Below, piece by piece: positions 16,588 through 25,273 of a stretch of 64,000 nucleotides of DNA (position 1 is the first letter of the stretch; each line of letters starts with the position of its first letter). The notes below the pieces were generated by a model. That model was not told the DNA's origin. It was given only the letters and a program-made list of their open reading frames with translations, and searched no databases. A program made the translations under genes and the position numbers. This DNA comes from WLMZ01 sp043753895. GTDB taxonomy: Bacteria > Actinomycetota > Acidimicrobiia > Acidimicrobiales > Ilumatobacteraceae. The stretch spans positions 45,631 through 109,630 of the forward strand of contig JAYUWK010000070.1 in NCBI GenBank assembly GCA_043753895.1, written 5' to 3'.

Positions 16588-17790
16588 TTACAGACCCGAC
16601 TTCTCGAGGATGTGGATGCCACATGCCGAGCCGAGGCCGATGACGTGGGCCAGGCCCACCTTGGCACCCTGGATCTGGCGATCGCCGGCCTCGTTGCGCA
16701 GGTGATGACATACTTCCCACACGTTGGCGATGCCGGTGGCGGCGATGGGATGTCCCTTTGATTCGAGGCCGCCCGACACGTTCACGGGCATCGAACCGTC
16801 ACGCCACGTGGCGCCACTCTTGAAGAAGTCGGCCGCCCCGCCGGGCTCGCACAGCATGAGGTTGTCGTAGTGCACCAGCTCTGCTGTGGCGAAGCAGTCG
16901 TGCAGCTCGACCAGGTCGAGATCTTCGGGGCCGATGCCGGCCTTGGCGTAGGCCTGCTCTGCGGCACGGCGGGTGAGCGTGTTGACGTCGGGAAGCACCT
17001 GACATGCCTCTTGGTAGGGATCGGAGGTGAGGATCGAGGCCGATATCTTCACGGCACGGCGCTGCTGCTCGAGCGAGAGCGTCTTGAGTTTGGCGTCGCT
17101 GACCAACACTGCGGCAGCGCCGCCGTCGCAGTTGGCCGAGCACATCGCGCGGGTGTTGGGGTACGCGATCATCATGTCGTTCATGATCTCGTCGAGCGTG
17201 AAGCGCTTCTGGTACGCGGCCAACGGGTTGAGCGTGGAGTGGGCGTGGTTCTTCTCGCTGATTCCGGCGAACAGCGCGAAGTCGGCGCCGCCGTACTTGT
17301 GCGCGTACTCCATACCGACCTGCGCGAATACGCCCGGCATGGTGTCGGTGCCGATGCGGCCGTCGGTGGCGGCAACGGCGCCGTAACGGCCGGCACGATT
17401 CCACGTCTTGCCGTCGTCCTTGCGGCTGCCGCCCGACAACAGGCCGACACCGCTGAGCTTCTCGACGCCCACGGCGAGGCCGAAGTCGCACTCGCCCGAC
17501 TTGATCGACATGTAGGCCACGCGCAACGCAGTGGCGCCGGTGGCGCAGGCATTCGACACGTTGTATGCCGGGATGCCGGTCTGGCCGATCTGCTTCTGGA
17601 TCATCTGCGCGATACCTCCGCTGCCCATCAGGCAGCCCGCGGCGAGCACGCCCATATCCGACATGGTGACGCCGCCGTCGGCGAGCGCGGCCATAGCGGC
17701 CTGCGATGCGAGGTCGACGGTGTCTTTGTCGGTGTGCTTACCGAACTTGGTCATGTTGATCCCGAGGATCCAAACGTCATCGTTGGCCAT
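16588..17790 (-). CDS. Thiolase-family acetyl-CoA acetyltransferase (lipid-transfer/SCP-x type)
   Basis: A 400-residue thiolase. The acylated cysteine lies in V-S-N-A-C-A-T-G-A-T, a H-D-C-F motif (E-L-H-D-C-F-A-T-A-E) is at about residue 290, and the G-H-P-I-A-A-T-G motif follows. This pattern belongs to the SCP-x/Ltp group, which performs thiolysis or retro-aldol steps on branched or steroid acyl-CoAs rather than ordinary beta-oxidation. Proteins of this group often work with a DUF35 partner, and one is encoded directly upstream. Confidence 0.88.
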   Translation of the reverse strand: MANDDVWILGINMTKFGKHTDKDTVDLASQAAMAALADGGVTMSDMGVLAAGCLMGSGGIAQMIQKQIGQTGIPAYNVSNACATGATALRVAYMSIKSGECDFGLAVGVEKLSGVGLLSGGSRKDDGKTWNRAGRYGAVAATDGRIGTDTMPGVFAQVGMEYAHKYGGADFALFAGISEKNHAHSTLNPLAAYQKRFTLDEIMNDMMIAYPNTRAMCSANCDGGAAAVLVSDAKLKTLSLEQQRRAVKISASILTSDPYQEACQVLPDVNTLTRRAAEQAYAKAGIGPEDLDLVELHDCFATAELVHYDNLMLCEPGGAADFFKSGATWRDGSMPVNVSGGLESKGHPIAATGIANVWEVCHHLRNEAGDRQIQGAKVGLAHVIGLGSACGIHILEKSGL

Positions 17791-17805
17791 AGCAGGTCCT
17801 TTTCA

Positions 17806-17886
17806 GTGAGTGTGGTGAGTTCGTGAGTGTGGTGAGTTCGTGAGTGTGGTGAGTTCGTGAGTGTGGTGAGTTCGTGAGTGTGGTGA
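17806..17886. repeat. 17-bp tandem repeat, 4.8 copies
   Basis: The unit GTGAGTGTGGTGAGTTC is repeated head to tail without change four times (17806, 17823, 17840, 17857), then 13 bases of a fifth copy. It fills nearly all of the gap between the DUF35 and thiolase genes. Confidence 0.95.
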
Positions 17887-17897
17887 AACGGGGGCTG

Positions 17898-18329
17898 TCA
17901 GGCAGCGGGCTCGAAGGCGAAGCCAATGGCTTCGGTGCCGGCTTCGTCGGCACCGACGGTGTAGGTGGTGAGGCGCACCTTCATGCCGAGCGACACGTGC
18001 TCGGGGTCGGCCGACACGTTGGTGAGGTTGCCACGCACGCTGGTGCCATCGCAATCGATGATGGCCGACACGAACGGCACGGGGATGCCCGGGGCAGCGA
18101 ACGACACGATGGTGAACGACCGCACGGTGCCCTCGGTGGCGATGCTTGCGTCTTCGAACGAGGTGCCAAAGCACGAGGCGCACGCGTTGCGCCGATCGAA
18201 GAAGCGGGCACCGCACGAGGTGCACTGATGCGCGACGAGGTGGGGTGTGGGAGCGAGTTGGAGATACTCGACGAAGGGGATCTGTTCAGGCACGTGAGCA
18301 GTATTCAAGATCGGGTGCCTGTAAGGCAA
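17898..18329 (-). CDS. DUF35 OB-fold/zinc-ribbon acyl-CoA-associated protein
   Basis: A 143-residue protein. Residues 30-60 hold a rubredoxin-like zinc ribbon (C-T-S-C-G and C-A-S-C) and residues 65-140 an OB fold (T-V-R-S-F-T-I-V, then F-V-S-A-I-I-D-C-D). Such proteins bind CoA and form complexes with thiolase-like enzymes, channelling acyl-CoA intermediates. It lies just upstream of a thiolase of the matching type, so a two-component enzyme is likely. The repeat array at 17806-17886 sits between the two. Confidence 0.85.
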   Translation of the reverse strand: MPYRHPILNTAHVPEQIPFVEYLQLAPTPHLVAHQCTSCGARFFDRRNACASCFGTSFEDASIATEGTVRSFTIVSFAAPGIPVPFVSAIIDCDGTSVRGNLTNVSADPEHVSLGMKVRLTTYTVGADEAGTEAIGFAFEPAA

Positions 18330-18530
18330 AGTGAACGAGCGACAAGTCCGCCGAACGCCACAGTCGTGCTTCGAACGGTTGGTTTCTTGAGTCCCGTCAG
18401 GGCCGGTGGCGGCTCAAACAAAATCGGAGGGGCATGTCCCTGCTGATCACAGGCCGCCTCGGTCCGGCTACGTTTACACGAGCGCCTGAAGCTGACTCTC
18501 GGCAGTACGGTTTGCACATCGGAGGTCACG

Positions 18531-18959
18531 TTGGAACGATGCAAGCCGTCAGGACTGGTGGCCGTTCTGCTGGGTGTGGCCCTCTCGATTGGATTACAAG
18601 GATGCGGCGCCGATCCCCCCGACGGGCCATCGGTCGCCAAGCTGGTCGAATTCACAGTGGAACTGAGCTCGGCGCCCGTTCGCTTGGGCACAAACACGTT
18701 CGTGGTCAGCAACGACGGGCAGCAAGAGCATGAGTTCATCGGTTTCAAGATTGATCGGCCGGTTGCCGAGCTGGCGCTGACTGCGGACGGGGATCTGAAC
18801 GAGGAGGTGTTGACGAGCGTCACCGACGGCCCCAACCTGGCTCCGGGCTCGAGCACGACGCGCGTCGTAGCGCTGAAGTTGCCCGGCACCTATCTCTTGC
18901 TCTGTAACCTTCCCGGTCATTTCAAGAAAGGGATGTACACGATCGTCACGCTGCCGTAG
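18531..18959 (+). CDS. Cupredoxin-like lipoprotein
   Basis: A 142-residue exported protein from a TTG start with GGAGG at 18521-18525. The signal peptide ends in a lipobox (L-Q-G-C, Cys near 24). The mature part is a Greek-key cupredoxin domain: T-F-V-V-S-N-D-G then Q-E-H-E-F, and C-N-L-P-G-H-F-K-K-G-M near the C-terminus. His, Cys, His and Met in these motifs are the four ligands expected for type 1 copper. It may be an electron carrier or copper-binding protein of the envelope. It stands alone. Confidence 0.78.
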   Translation: MERCKPSGLVAVLLGVALSIGLQGCGADPPDGPSVAKLVEFTVELSSAPVRLGTNTFVVSNDGQQEHEFIGFKIDRPVAELALTADGDLNEEVLTSVTDGPNLAPGSSTTRVVALKLPGTYLLLCNLPGHFKKGMYTIVTLP

Positions 18960-19252
18960 CGGCATGCCGTACTGCCCAGCCCTGCGACAGAGCGCTCGTT
19001 GGGAGCGGCCATATGAGTTGGCCCTGCGACGGTGACGCAGGCTCGCGAATGCGAAATCGGACCACTTCGAGAAGGCGCCTTCAACGAATCGCTCTGGAGT
19101 TGATGACTGGACGGATGTGTCGCCGAGCGCGATCGCCGCCCGATGCATCGTTGCATTTGAGACTGCGCCAACAACGCTCAAGTCGTCCCAGACACGCCCC
19201 GTTGCCCGACGATGCAATAACGTCACGTGGAGATTCGCTGAGAGGAGTCCTC
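18960..19252. other. Intergenic stretch without a recognised gene
   Basis: About 290 bases between the cupredoxin and amidohydrolase genes. A short palindrome CGGCATGCCG lies just after the cupredoxin stop, and a ribosome-binding site GAGGAG sits at the right end. Nothing else coding or repetitive is seen. Confidence 0.5.
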
Positions 19253-20965
19253 ATGTTGGATGTAGTGGTCACCGGGGGAACGGTCATCGATGGCACGGGC
19301 GCGGCCGGAGTAGCGGCCGACATCGGCATTCGTCACGGCGTGATCGTGGAGATCGGGCAGATCACCGAATCGGCCCGACAGACCATCGACGCCACCGATC
19401 AGGTGGTGACGCCCGGCTTCATCGACATCCACACTCATTACGACGCGCAGGCGTTCTGGGACACCACGCTCAGCCCATCGCCGCTGCACGGCGTGACCAC
19501 CGTGATGGGTGGCAACTGCGGCTTCACCATCGCGCCGTTGGCTCCCGAGGACGGCGACTACCTGATGCGCATGTTGGCCCGGGTCGAGGGCATGCCGCTG
19601 GAGTCGTTGCAGCAGGGCGTGCCATGGGACTGGCGCACCACAGGCGAGTACCTCGATCGGCTCGACGGCACGCTGATGCCCAATGCTGGCTTCCTCGTCG
19701 GTCACTCCGCAATCCGTCGGAGCGTGTTGAAGGACCAGGCCACCGAGCGCGCTGCGACACCCGAAGAAATAGTGCAGATGCAACAACTTCTGCGTGATGG
19801 GCTTGCGGCCGGCGGCATGGGCTTCTCATCCACATGGTCCACGTCGCACAACGACCACACAGGAACCCCGGTGCCGTCACGACATGGCACACGCGAGGAA
19901 ATGGTTGCCCTCTGCAGCGTGGTGCGCGAGTTCCCGGGCACCACGCTCGAGTTCATCCCGCAGGTGGGCGCATTCACGCAGGAGTCGTTCGATCTGATGG
20001 CGGCGATGAGCGTGGCCGCAAACCGTCCGCTGAACTGGAACCTGCTGCAGGTGCAGGCCCAGAACTGGGAGCAGGTGCAGCATCAACTCACCGGCGGCGA
20101 CATTGCTGCGGCGCAGGGCGGGCGGGTCCTGGCGCTCACGTTGCCCGACACGTTTCGGCTGCGGCTCAACCTGCGCAGTGGTTTCGTGCTCGACATCATG
20201 CCGGGCTGGGACAAGCTGATGGCACTCGAGCCGTCAGTGAAGCTAGCGATGCTGCGCGATCCAGCGGGTCGGGCGGAGATGAACCGCCTGGCACAGTCGT
20301 CGCCGGGCACACTGCGGACCCTTGCGAACTGGGGTAACTACACCCTGCTCGAAACCTTCAGCGCGGCGTGGAAGCCATTCGAGGGCCGCACCATTGGAGC
20401 CATTGCCACCGAACTCGGCAAAGATCCGTGGGACGCGCTGGCCGACATCGTCATCGACGACGACCTGAACACCGTAATCGCCAGTATGGACACCGGCCAG
20501 ACCGATGCCAGCTGGGAAAAGCGGGTGGAGGTGTGGCGCGACCCGCGCGCGATCGTGGGCGCCTCCGACGCCGGCGCGCATCTCGACATGATCGACAGCT
20601 TCAGCTACGCCACCACGCTGATCGCACGCACCACTGTCGATCGCTCACTGCTGCCGCTCGAAGAGGCGGTGCACTACCTCACAGGGGCGCCGGCCGCGCT
20701 GTACGGCATCAATGGCCGGGGCACGTTGGCTGTTGGCAACGCTGCCGACATCGTGGTGTTCGACCGCTTCGGCATCGGCCCTGGCGAGGTGTACACCAAA
20801 TTCGATCTCCCCGGTGGAGCCGGTCGTGTCTACGGTGAGGCCAACGGCATCAGCCACGTGATGGTGAACGGTGTGCCGTGTGTGCAGCACGGTGAACTAC
20901 TCGATGCTCGTCCCGGCACGCTGCTGCGTAGCGGCCGCGACACTCACACCGTCACGGCGCACTGA
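19253..20965 (+). CDS. N-acyl-D-amino-acid deacylase-like amidohydrolase
   Basis: A 570-residue amidohydrolase family 3 protein. The N-terminal small domain gives V-V-V-T-G-G-T-V-I-D-G-T-G; the metal motif D-I-H-T-H-Y-D-A-Q is near residue 65 and G-V-T-T-V-M-G-G-N-C-G near 85, the pattern of D-aminoacylases. The late G-A-S-D-A-G-A-H-L-D-M segment provides the catalytic Asp. Natural substrates are N-acyl-D-amino acids or related amides, but many actinobacterial paralogues are uncharacterised. The ATG at 19253 has GAGGAG upstream. A second paralogue lies at 53843-55543. Confidence 0.87.
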   Translation: MLDVVVTGGTVIDGTGAAGVAADIGIRHGVIVEIGQITESARQTIDATDQVVTPGFIDIHTHYDAQAFWDTTLSPSPLHGVTTVMGGNCGFTIAPLAPEDGDYLMRMLARVEGMPLESLQQGVPWDWRTTGEYLDRLDGTLMPNAGFLVGHSAIRRSVLKDQATERAATPEEIVQMQQLLRDGLAAGGMGFSSTWSTSHNDHTGTPVPSRHGTREEMVALCSVVREFPGTTLEFIPQVGAFTQESFDLMAAMSVAANRPLNWNLLQVQAQNWEQVQHQLTGGDIAAAQGGRVLALTLPDTFRLRLNLRSGFVLDIMPGWDKLMALEPSVKLAMLRDPAGRAEMNRLAQSSPGTLRTLANWGNYTLLETFSAAWKPFEGRTIGAIATELGKDPWDALADIVIDDDLNTVIASMDTGQTDASWEKRVEVWRDPRAIVGASDAGAHLDMIDSFSYATTLIARTTVDRSLLPLEEAVHYLTGAPAALYGINGRGTLAVGNAADIVVFDRFGIGPGEVYTKFDLPGGAGRVYGEANGISHVMVNGVPCVQHGELLDARPGTLLRSGRDTHTVTAH

Positions 20966-21596
20966 CCGCGAAGTATGTCTCGTCGGGAGCGCCGGCAACG
21001 GTGAGCAATGTGATCGCAAGATCGGGTGTGTCCTGAAAGGCCAGTATTCCGTTGTCGAGTGCGCAATAGATCTTCTTGTTGCCACCGGTGAACGGCACCT
21101 CGACGCAGGTGGCCGTCTGTCCCGCGATCTCGCGAGTGGATGCGAGGCCCACGCCCGCCATCATGGCAGCGTCCTGGCGCAGGCGCGCCGCCACTGAGAC
21201 CTGGTAGAAGTCGTGGGTGAGCGACTTGTCGCTGACCAGCGCGTCGTCGATGGTGTTGGTGCATTGGCCACTCGCGAGTCGACAGGTCTGCGAACCAGAA
21301 GAACTGAGGATGAAGCGCACGTCTCCGATCGTGACCGAGCGCTTTGTCGGGGCGGCGATGGCCACGGCGGCAGACGCGGTGGTGTTCCCGAACTTGGTGA
21401 GCAGCGAATAGGTGGCGGTGAGGGGATCGATCGTCGTTGCCTCGAGCTTGCTGAGCACCGCTTTGACCCCCGGATCGGTCACCTCGGTGGGAACAGTACC
21501 GAGCGTCGGCCGCGGGCCTGTCTGACACGCGCCCAGCAGCGCCGAACCCAACAGGATCGACACGAGCAGACGGGGAATCGACCGGGTGAGGCGCAT
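20952..21596 (-). CDS. Lipoprotein of unknown function
   Basis: A 214-residue protein. The start at 21596 gives a clean lipoprotein signal (M-R-L-T-R-S-I-P-R-L-L...L-L-G-A-C, Cys near 24); upstream in-frame codons would only extend it with unlikely sequence. The mature part carries two cysteine pairs (S-Q-T-C-R...G-Q-C-T and A-T-C-V...I-Y-C-A) consistent with disulfides. No family is recognised. Its 3' end overlaps the end of the opposing amidohydrolase gene by 14 bases, and it is divergent from the membrane protein at 21670. Confidence 0.72.
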   Translation of the reverse strand: MRLTRSIPRLLVSILLGSALLGACQTGPRPTLGTVPTEVTDPGVKAVLSKLEATTIDPLTATYSLLTKFGNTTASAAVAIAAPTKRSVTIGDVRFILSSSGSQTCRLASGQCTNTIDDALVSDKSLTHDFYQVSVAARLRQDAAMMAGVGLASTREIAGQTATCVEVPFTGGNKKIYCALDNGILAFQDTPDLAITLLTVAGAPDETYFAVSAP

Positions 21597-21669
21597 ATGG
21601 GTGCGAGCGTACGTGCTGGTATCAGCGAAACGGTGGCGACTGAGAGTTGTGCGCGTATCGTCGTGGTTC

Positions 21670-22524
21670 GTGATCCGTCTCGATGCCGCCACCGTGTTGT
21701 TGCAGTGGGCGACAGGAGGATTGTTCTTCTGCTGGTTCACCACCCGGCGGCGCATGGTGGGCATCGGCTATGGCTGGCTGCTTCGCGGCACGTACCTGCT
21801 GATGGCCATCGGGGCCTTCGCGTGCGGGGTGGCATTCGGCGTGAAGCCGGTACGAGAGGCAGCGGCGCTCGGTGTCGCTGCCGCGGCGCTGTTTGCACTG
21901 GTCGTGTCGGTGATCCGCCGCAAGGCCGGAGTGAGCGGCCAGCAGGCCGAACACGATCGCCGCACCGAGCGGGTCGCTGAGATGACCGGTATCGATCGCG
22001 AGGCCCCCGTGCGTCTGACCGGTGGGCCAGAGTTCCCGCCGGTGCTCGATCTCGTGGCCCCGATCATCGGACTCGTGGGTCTCGTCGCGGCAGGAATTGA
22101 CTCGGGTGGCAACGATCTCGTCGCGATCATCCGTACGGTGGTGGGTGCACTGTTCTTGGGGGCGATCACCGACGCGATGCTGCTCGGACACTGGTACCTG
22201 GTGCAGCCGGGCCTCCCGCGCGGCCTGCTCAACGAATTGGTGCAGGTCACGATGTATGTGCTGCCGCTCGAGGTGATCGCGCTGCTGCTCCCCATCGGCA
22301 TGCTCAGTGTGCTCAGCGGGCGGATCTCCGATGGCTGGAACGGCACGCTCGGCTACTTCTGGGTTGCCTGCGTGGTGACCACGGGCGTGCTGTGTTGGGT
22401 GACTCAACGCGCCCTGCGCGAGAAGTATTACTCGGCGGTGATGGCCGCCACGGGACTGCTGTACTTGGCGATTCTCACCGCGTTCGGCACCGACCTGGTG
22501 GCCCGTGCGGTGCTTGCCGGCTGA
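21670..22524 (+). CDS. Polytopic membrane protein of unknown function
   Basis: A 284-residue protein with about eight predicted hydrophobic helices, two near the N-terminus, then a short charged loop (R-R-K-A-G-V-S-G-Q-Q-A-E-H-D-R-R) and the rest in the C-terminal half. The GTG at 21670 is chosen because earlier in-frame codons overlap the divergent lipoprotein's promoter and add a basic, non-membrane peptide. No motif or family is recognised. Confidence 0.68.
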   Translation: MIRLDAATVLLQWATGGLFFCWFTTRRRMVGIGYGWLLRGTYLLMAIGAFACGVAFGVKPVREAAALGVAAAALFALVVSVIRRKAGVSGQQAEHDRRTERVAEMTGIDREAPVRLTGGPEFPPVLDLVAPIIGLVGLVAAGIDSGGNDLVAIIRTVVGALFLGAITDAMLLGHWYLVQPGLPRGLLNELVQVTMYVLPLEVIALLLPIGMLSVLSGRISDGWNGTLGYFWVACVVTTGVLCWVTQRALREKYYSAVMAATGLLYLAILTAFGTDLVARAVLAG

Positions 22525-22550
22525 GCCGCCTGAGCATCAGCGGTCATTCG

Positions 22551-22589
22551 GCGCCGAGCGCGGGCGCCGAGCGCGGGCGCCGAGCGCGG
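22551..22589. repeat. 13-bp GC-rich tandem repeat, three copies
   Basis: The unit GCGCCGAGCGCGG occurs three times in a row in the gap between two converging genes. It is self-complementary enough to fold and may act as a terminator. Confidence 0.85.
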
Positions 22590-22691
22590 GGTTTGCCGGG
22601 TTTGCCACGTGTGACGTGGTTACTTCACCACACCCCCGCTGCCCACGTGGCCGGCGATCGCTGACGCGGGCGGCGCGGCGAGTTGGTGGTG

Positions 22692-23867
22692 TCAGGCGAT
22701 GATGCCGGCGGCGCGCAACGCGGCAGCGTCGAGGCCCAACTCGGTGACGATTGCGTCGCTGTGCTGGCCGTAGCGCGGCGCATGATCGCCCATCGAAGCG
22801 GGTGTTGCGCTGAAGCGAGCCGCTGGCCGGGGCTCACGCACCGTGCCGGCAGTGGGGTGCTGACGAACCGTGAACACGTCGTTGTGTACGACCTGCGCAT
22901 CGTGGGGAAGCTCGGCGAGCGAGGTGATCGCGGCGGCCGGCACATCGAACTCGGCAGCGCCAGCGAGAAAGTCACCGAGGGATGTGATGCGTGTGTTTTC
23001 GCGTAGCAACGGGAGCAACGTGTCGAGGTTGCCCATGCGCGCACCCATCGTGGCGTATCGCTCGTCGTCGCACAGATGGCCGAGTCCGACCGCGCGGAAG
23101 TAGCCGTGGAACTCGCTGTCGGTGACGGCCGTGACGGCGGCGTACCCGTCGGCGAAGTCGGCCACCGCGTAGTTGGCGCCAATGGTGGTGGTGCGCGTGG
23201 CATCGTCGTCGAGCAGCATCGCGTCCATTGCGGAGTCGGGCCATACGAACGAAATCGCCGCGTCGAGCATCGCCAACTCGATGTGTTGTCCGCTCGCTGT
23301 GCCGCGCTCGCGCGCGAACAGCGCGGCGCTGATGGCCTGCGCTGCGGTGAGCGAGGTGACTTTGTCGCACACGAGCGTGCGGAACAACGCCGGTTTGCCG
23401 GTGGCGGGATCGGTCTGCACGGAGGCCAGCCCCGAGGATGCCTGGATCACGTTGTCGTAGACGCGCTGGTTGCTCTTGGGGCCATCGGGACCAAAGCCAC
23501 TGATGGACACATAGATCAGGCGAGGGTTGATAGCGGCGACATCGTCGTAACCCAGACCGAGGCGGTGCATCGCGCCGGGCCGGAAGTTCTGGATGAGTAC
23601 ATCGGCATCGGCGATGAGCCGCTTCACGATGTCGAGTCCCCCGGGCTGTTTGACATCGACGACGAGGCTGCGCTTGCCGCGATTGTTCGTCGCGAAGATG
23701 CCGGTCATGCCACCCTTGCTGCTGCCGAGGTAGCGCATCATGTCGCCGAGTCCTGGCGACTCGACCTTGATCACCTCGGCACCTTGATCGGCCAGCATCA
23801 TCGCGGCCAGCGGCCCCGAGATCATCACCGACATGTCCACGACCTTCACACCATGCATTGGCCCCAT
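22692..23867 (-). CDS. CaiB/BaiF-type CoA transferase (family III)
   Basis: A 391-residue class III CoA transferase. It shows the opening G-V-K-V-V-D-M-S-V-M-I-S-G-P-L-A-A-M-M-L-A-D-Q-G-A-E-V-I-K-V-E, the L-V-V-D-V-K-Q-P-G-G segment, Q-N-F-R-P-G-A-M-H-R-L-G-L-G-Y and Y-V-S-I-S-G-F-G. The conserved catalytic aspartate is expected in the central region around V-Y-D-N-V-I-Q-A. These enzymes move CoA between carboxylic acids during degradation. It lies 17 bases after an MFS gene on the same strand, suggesting uptake or export of the acid it activates. Confidence 0.88.
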   Translation of the reverse strand: MGPMHGVKVVDMSVMISGPLAAMMLADQGAEVIKVESPGLGDMMRYLGSSKGGMTGIFATNNRGKRSLVVDVKQPGGLDIVKRLIADADVLIQNFRPGAMHRLGLGYDDVAAINPRLIYVSISGFGPDGPKSNQRVYDNVIQASSGLASVQTDPATGKPALFRTLVCDKVTSLTAAQAISAALFARERGTASGQHIELAMLDAAISFVWPDSAMDAMLLDDDATRTTTIGANYAVADFADGYAAVTAVTDSEFHGYFRAVGLGHLCDDERYATMGARMGNLDTLLPLLRENTRITSLGDFLAGAAEFDVPAAAITSLAELPHDAQVVHNDVFTVRQHPTAGTVREPRPAARFSATPASMGDHAPRYGQHSDAIVTELGLDAAALRAAGIIA

Positions 23868-23884
23868 GCGGGCATCGTTGCATG

Positions 23885-25231
23885 TCAGGTTCGCGATCGC
23901 ACACCCCTGCTGGCGACCAAACCCAACAGCGCGCAGCCGGCCGCGATTGCGAAGTTGATCGCGATGGCACCCTGCAGGGTGAACGATGTGCGGTCGGCAA
24001 AAGCCACCGTTGCCCCGCCGACCACGCCCATCATCCCGAAGCCCAGTGAGTCGGCCAGATGGATCTGACTGCTGATCTCGCCCTCGCGCCCGTCGTCGGC
24101 ATAGGTCATCGAGGCAACGGTGGTGGGATTGAACAAGATGCCCATGCCGAAACCGCCGATGCACCAGGCCACGAACACGAGCGGTAGCGGCCAGTTGGAC
24201 CACAGCACAGGAGCAACCGTGGCGATGCCGAGGAGCAGGAACCCGAACCCGAGCATGGCCGACGGGCCGGGTTGGATACGGTTCGACCGACGTGCTGTCA
24301 CGGCCTGACCGATGGTCCACGTGATCGCGGCGCCCGAGATCACCAGGCCCTGCACGATGGGCCGTGCGCCGTGGAGCCGGTCGGCAGCCAGCGGCACGAA
24401 ACTGTCGACGCCCAAGAAAGTGGCCGTTGCGAGGAAGCGAACCGCCACGATCGCACCCAGCCCGCGACGTGCGCTGAACACCCCGGGAGGGAGCATGAAC
24501 CGCAGTGGTGGAACGGCGATGGCGATACCAGCGATCGATAAGGCGATGGCAACCAGGAGGAGATGATTCTGCAAACCAACGGCGAGTACGCCGACGCCGA
24601 TCGCTGCCTGAAATGCCTTGGGTAGCCGGCTCGGCCGGCGTTCGATCACGGCGTCCGATGGTGCGAGGTGGGACATTGCCCGTGCTGTGAGCAGCGCCAC
24701 GAAGACGGCGATCGGGATGATGCCGATGAACACCCACCGCCAACCGGCGCGATCCACGACGACACCGGCGATCACGGGCGCGAGCAGACTCGGGATCACC
24801 CAGCCGGCGCTGAGGTACGCGTACATCGTGGGCTGGCGATCGACGGGAAAAGCGCGCCGCACGGCAACGAAGGACAGGGGAGCGAAGCCACCGCTGCCGG
24901 CCCCCTGCAGTAATCGACCGATCAGCACCAGGGCCATCGTCTGTGCTGTTGCGGCCACGATGAGACCCACAACGAAGATGCCGATGCATGCCAGAAATGG
25001 TCGCCGAACGCCGTGCAGGTCGGCCTGTTCGCCAGCCCAGACGAGGGCAACGAGGTCGGCCAGCATGTAGGCGGCGAGCGTTGCGCCATAGAGCGAATCA
25101 CCGTGGAGCGCATCGGTGATGGTGGGTAGGGCGGTGATCACGGCGGTGGTCTCGAAGGCCACCAACGTGACACTGAGCACCAGACCTACGGCGAGGGTGC
25201 GCTGGCTCGCATCGAGCGGCGTGCGCGTCAT
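23885..25231 (-). CDS. MFS transporter (DHA2/EmrB-like)
   Basis: A 448-residue major facilitator protein with about 12-14 hydrophobic helices. N-terminal motif D (L-P-T-I-T-D-A-L) and the motif-A loop around G-E-Q-A-D-L-H-G-V-R-R-P-F, plus G-R-L-L-Q-G-A-G-S-G-G, are those of drug:H+ antiporters. The substrate is unknown. The same strand and close spacing to the CoA transferase gene and, further upstream, the amidase gene suggest a small catabolic or efflux operon. Confidence 0.88.
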   Translation of the reverse strand: MTRTPLDASQRTLAVGLVLSVTLVAFETTAVITALPTITDALHGDSLYGATLAAYMLADLVALVWAGEQADLHGVRRPFLACIGIFVVGLIVAATAQTMALVLIGRLLQGAGSGGFAPLSFVAVRRAFPVDRQPTMYAYLSAGWVIPSLLAPVIAGVVVDRAGWRWVFIGIIPIAVFVALLTARAMSHLAPSDAVIERRPSRLPKAFQAAIGVGVLAVGLQNHLLLVAIALSIAGIAIAVPPLRFMLPPGVFSARRGLGAIVAVRFLATATFLGVDSFVPLAADRLHGARPIVQGLVISGAAITWTIGQAVTARRSNRIQPGPSAMLGFGFLLLGIATVAPVLWSNWPLPLVFVAWCIGGFGMGILFNPTTVASMTYADDGREGEISSQIHLADSLGFGMMGVVGGATVAFADRTSFTLQGAIAINFAIAAGCALLGLVASRGVRSRT

Positions 25232-25273
25232 GACGCCAAATTCATGTGGACCATTACGCGTGAGTCGTTGCTG

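Noticed and set aside
17806..17886. Tandem repeats as a CRISPR array
   Set aside because: Units are contiguous with no spacers and no cas genes are nearby.
22692..24989. An apparent 765-residue CoA transferase with a long N-terminal extension
   Set aside because: The extension is read in the wrong frame of the MFS gene; the real start is at 23867.
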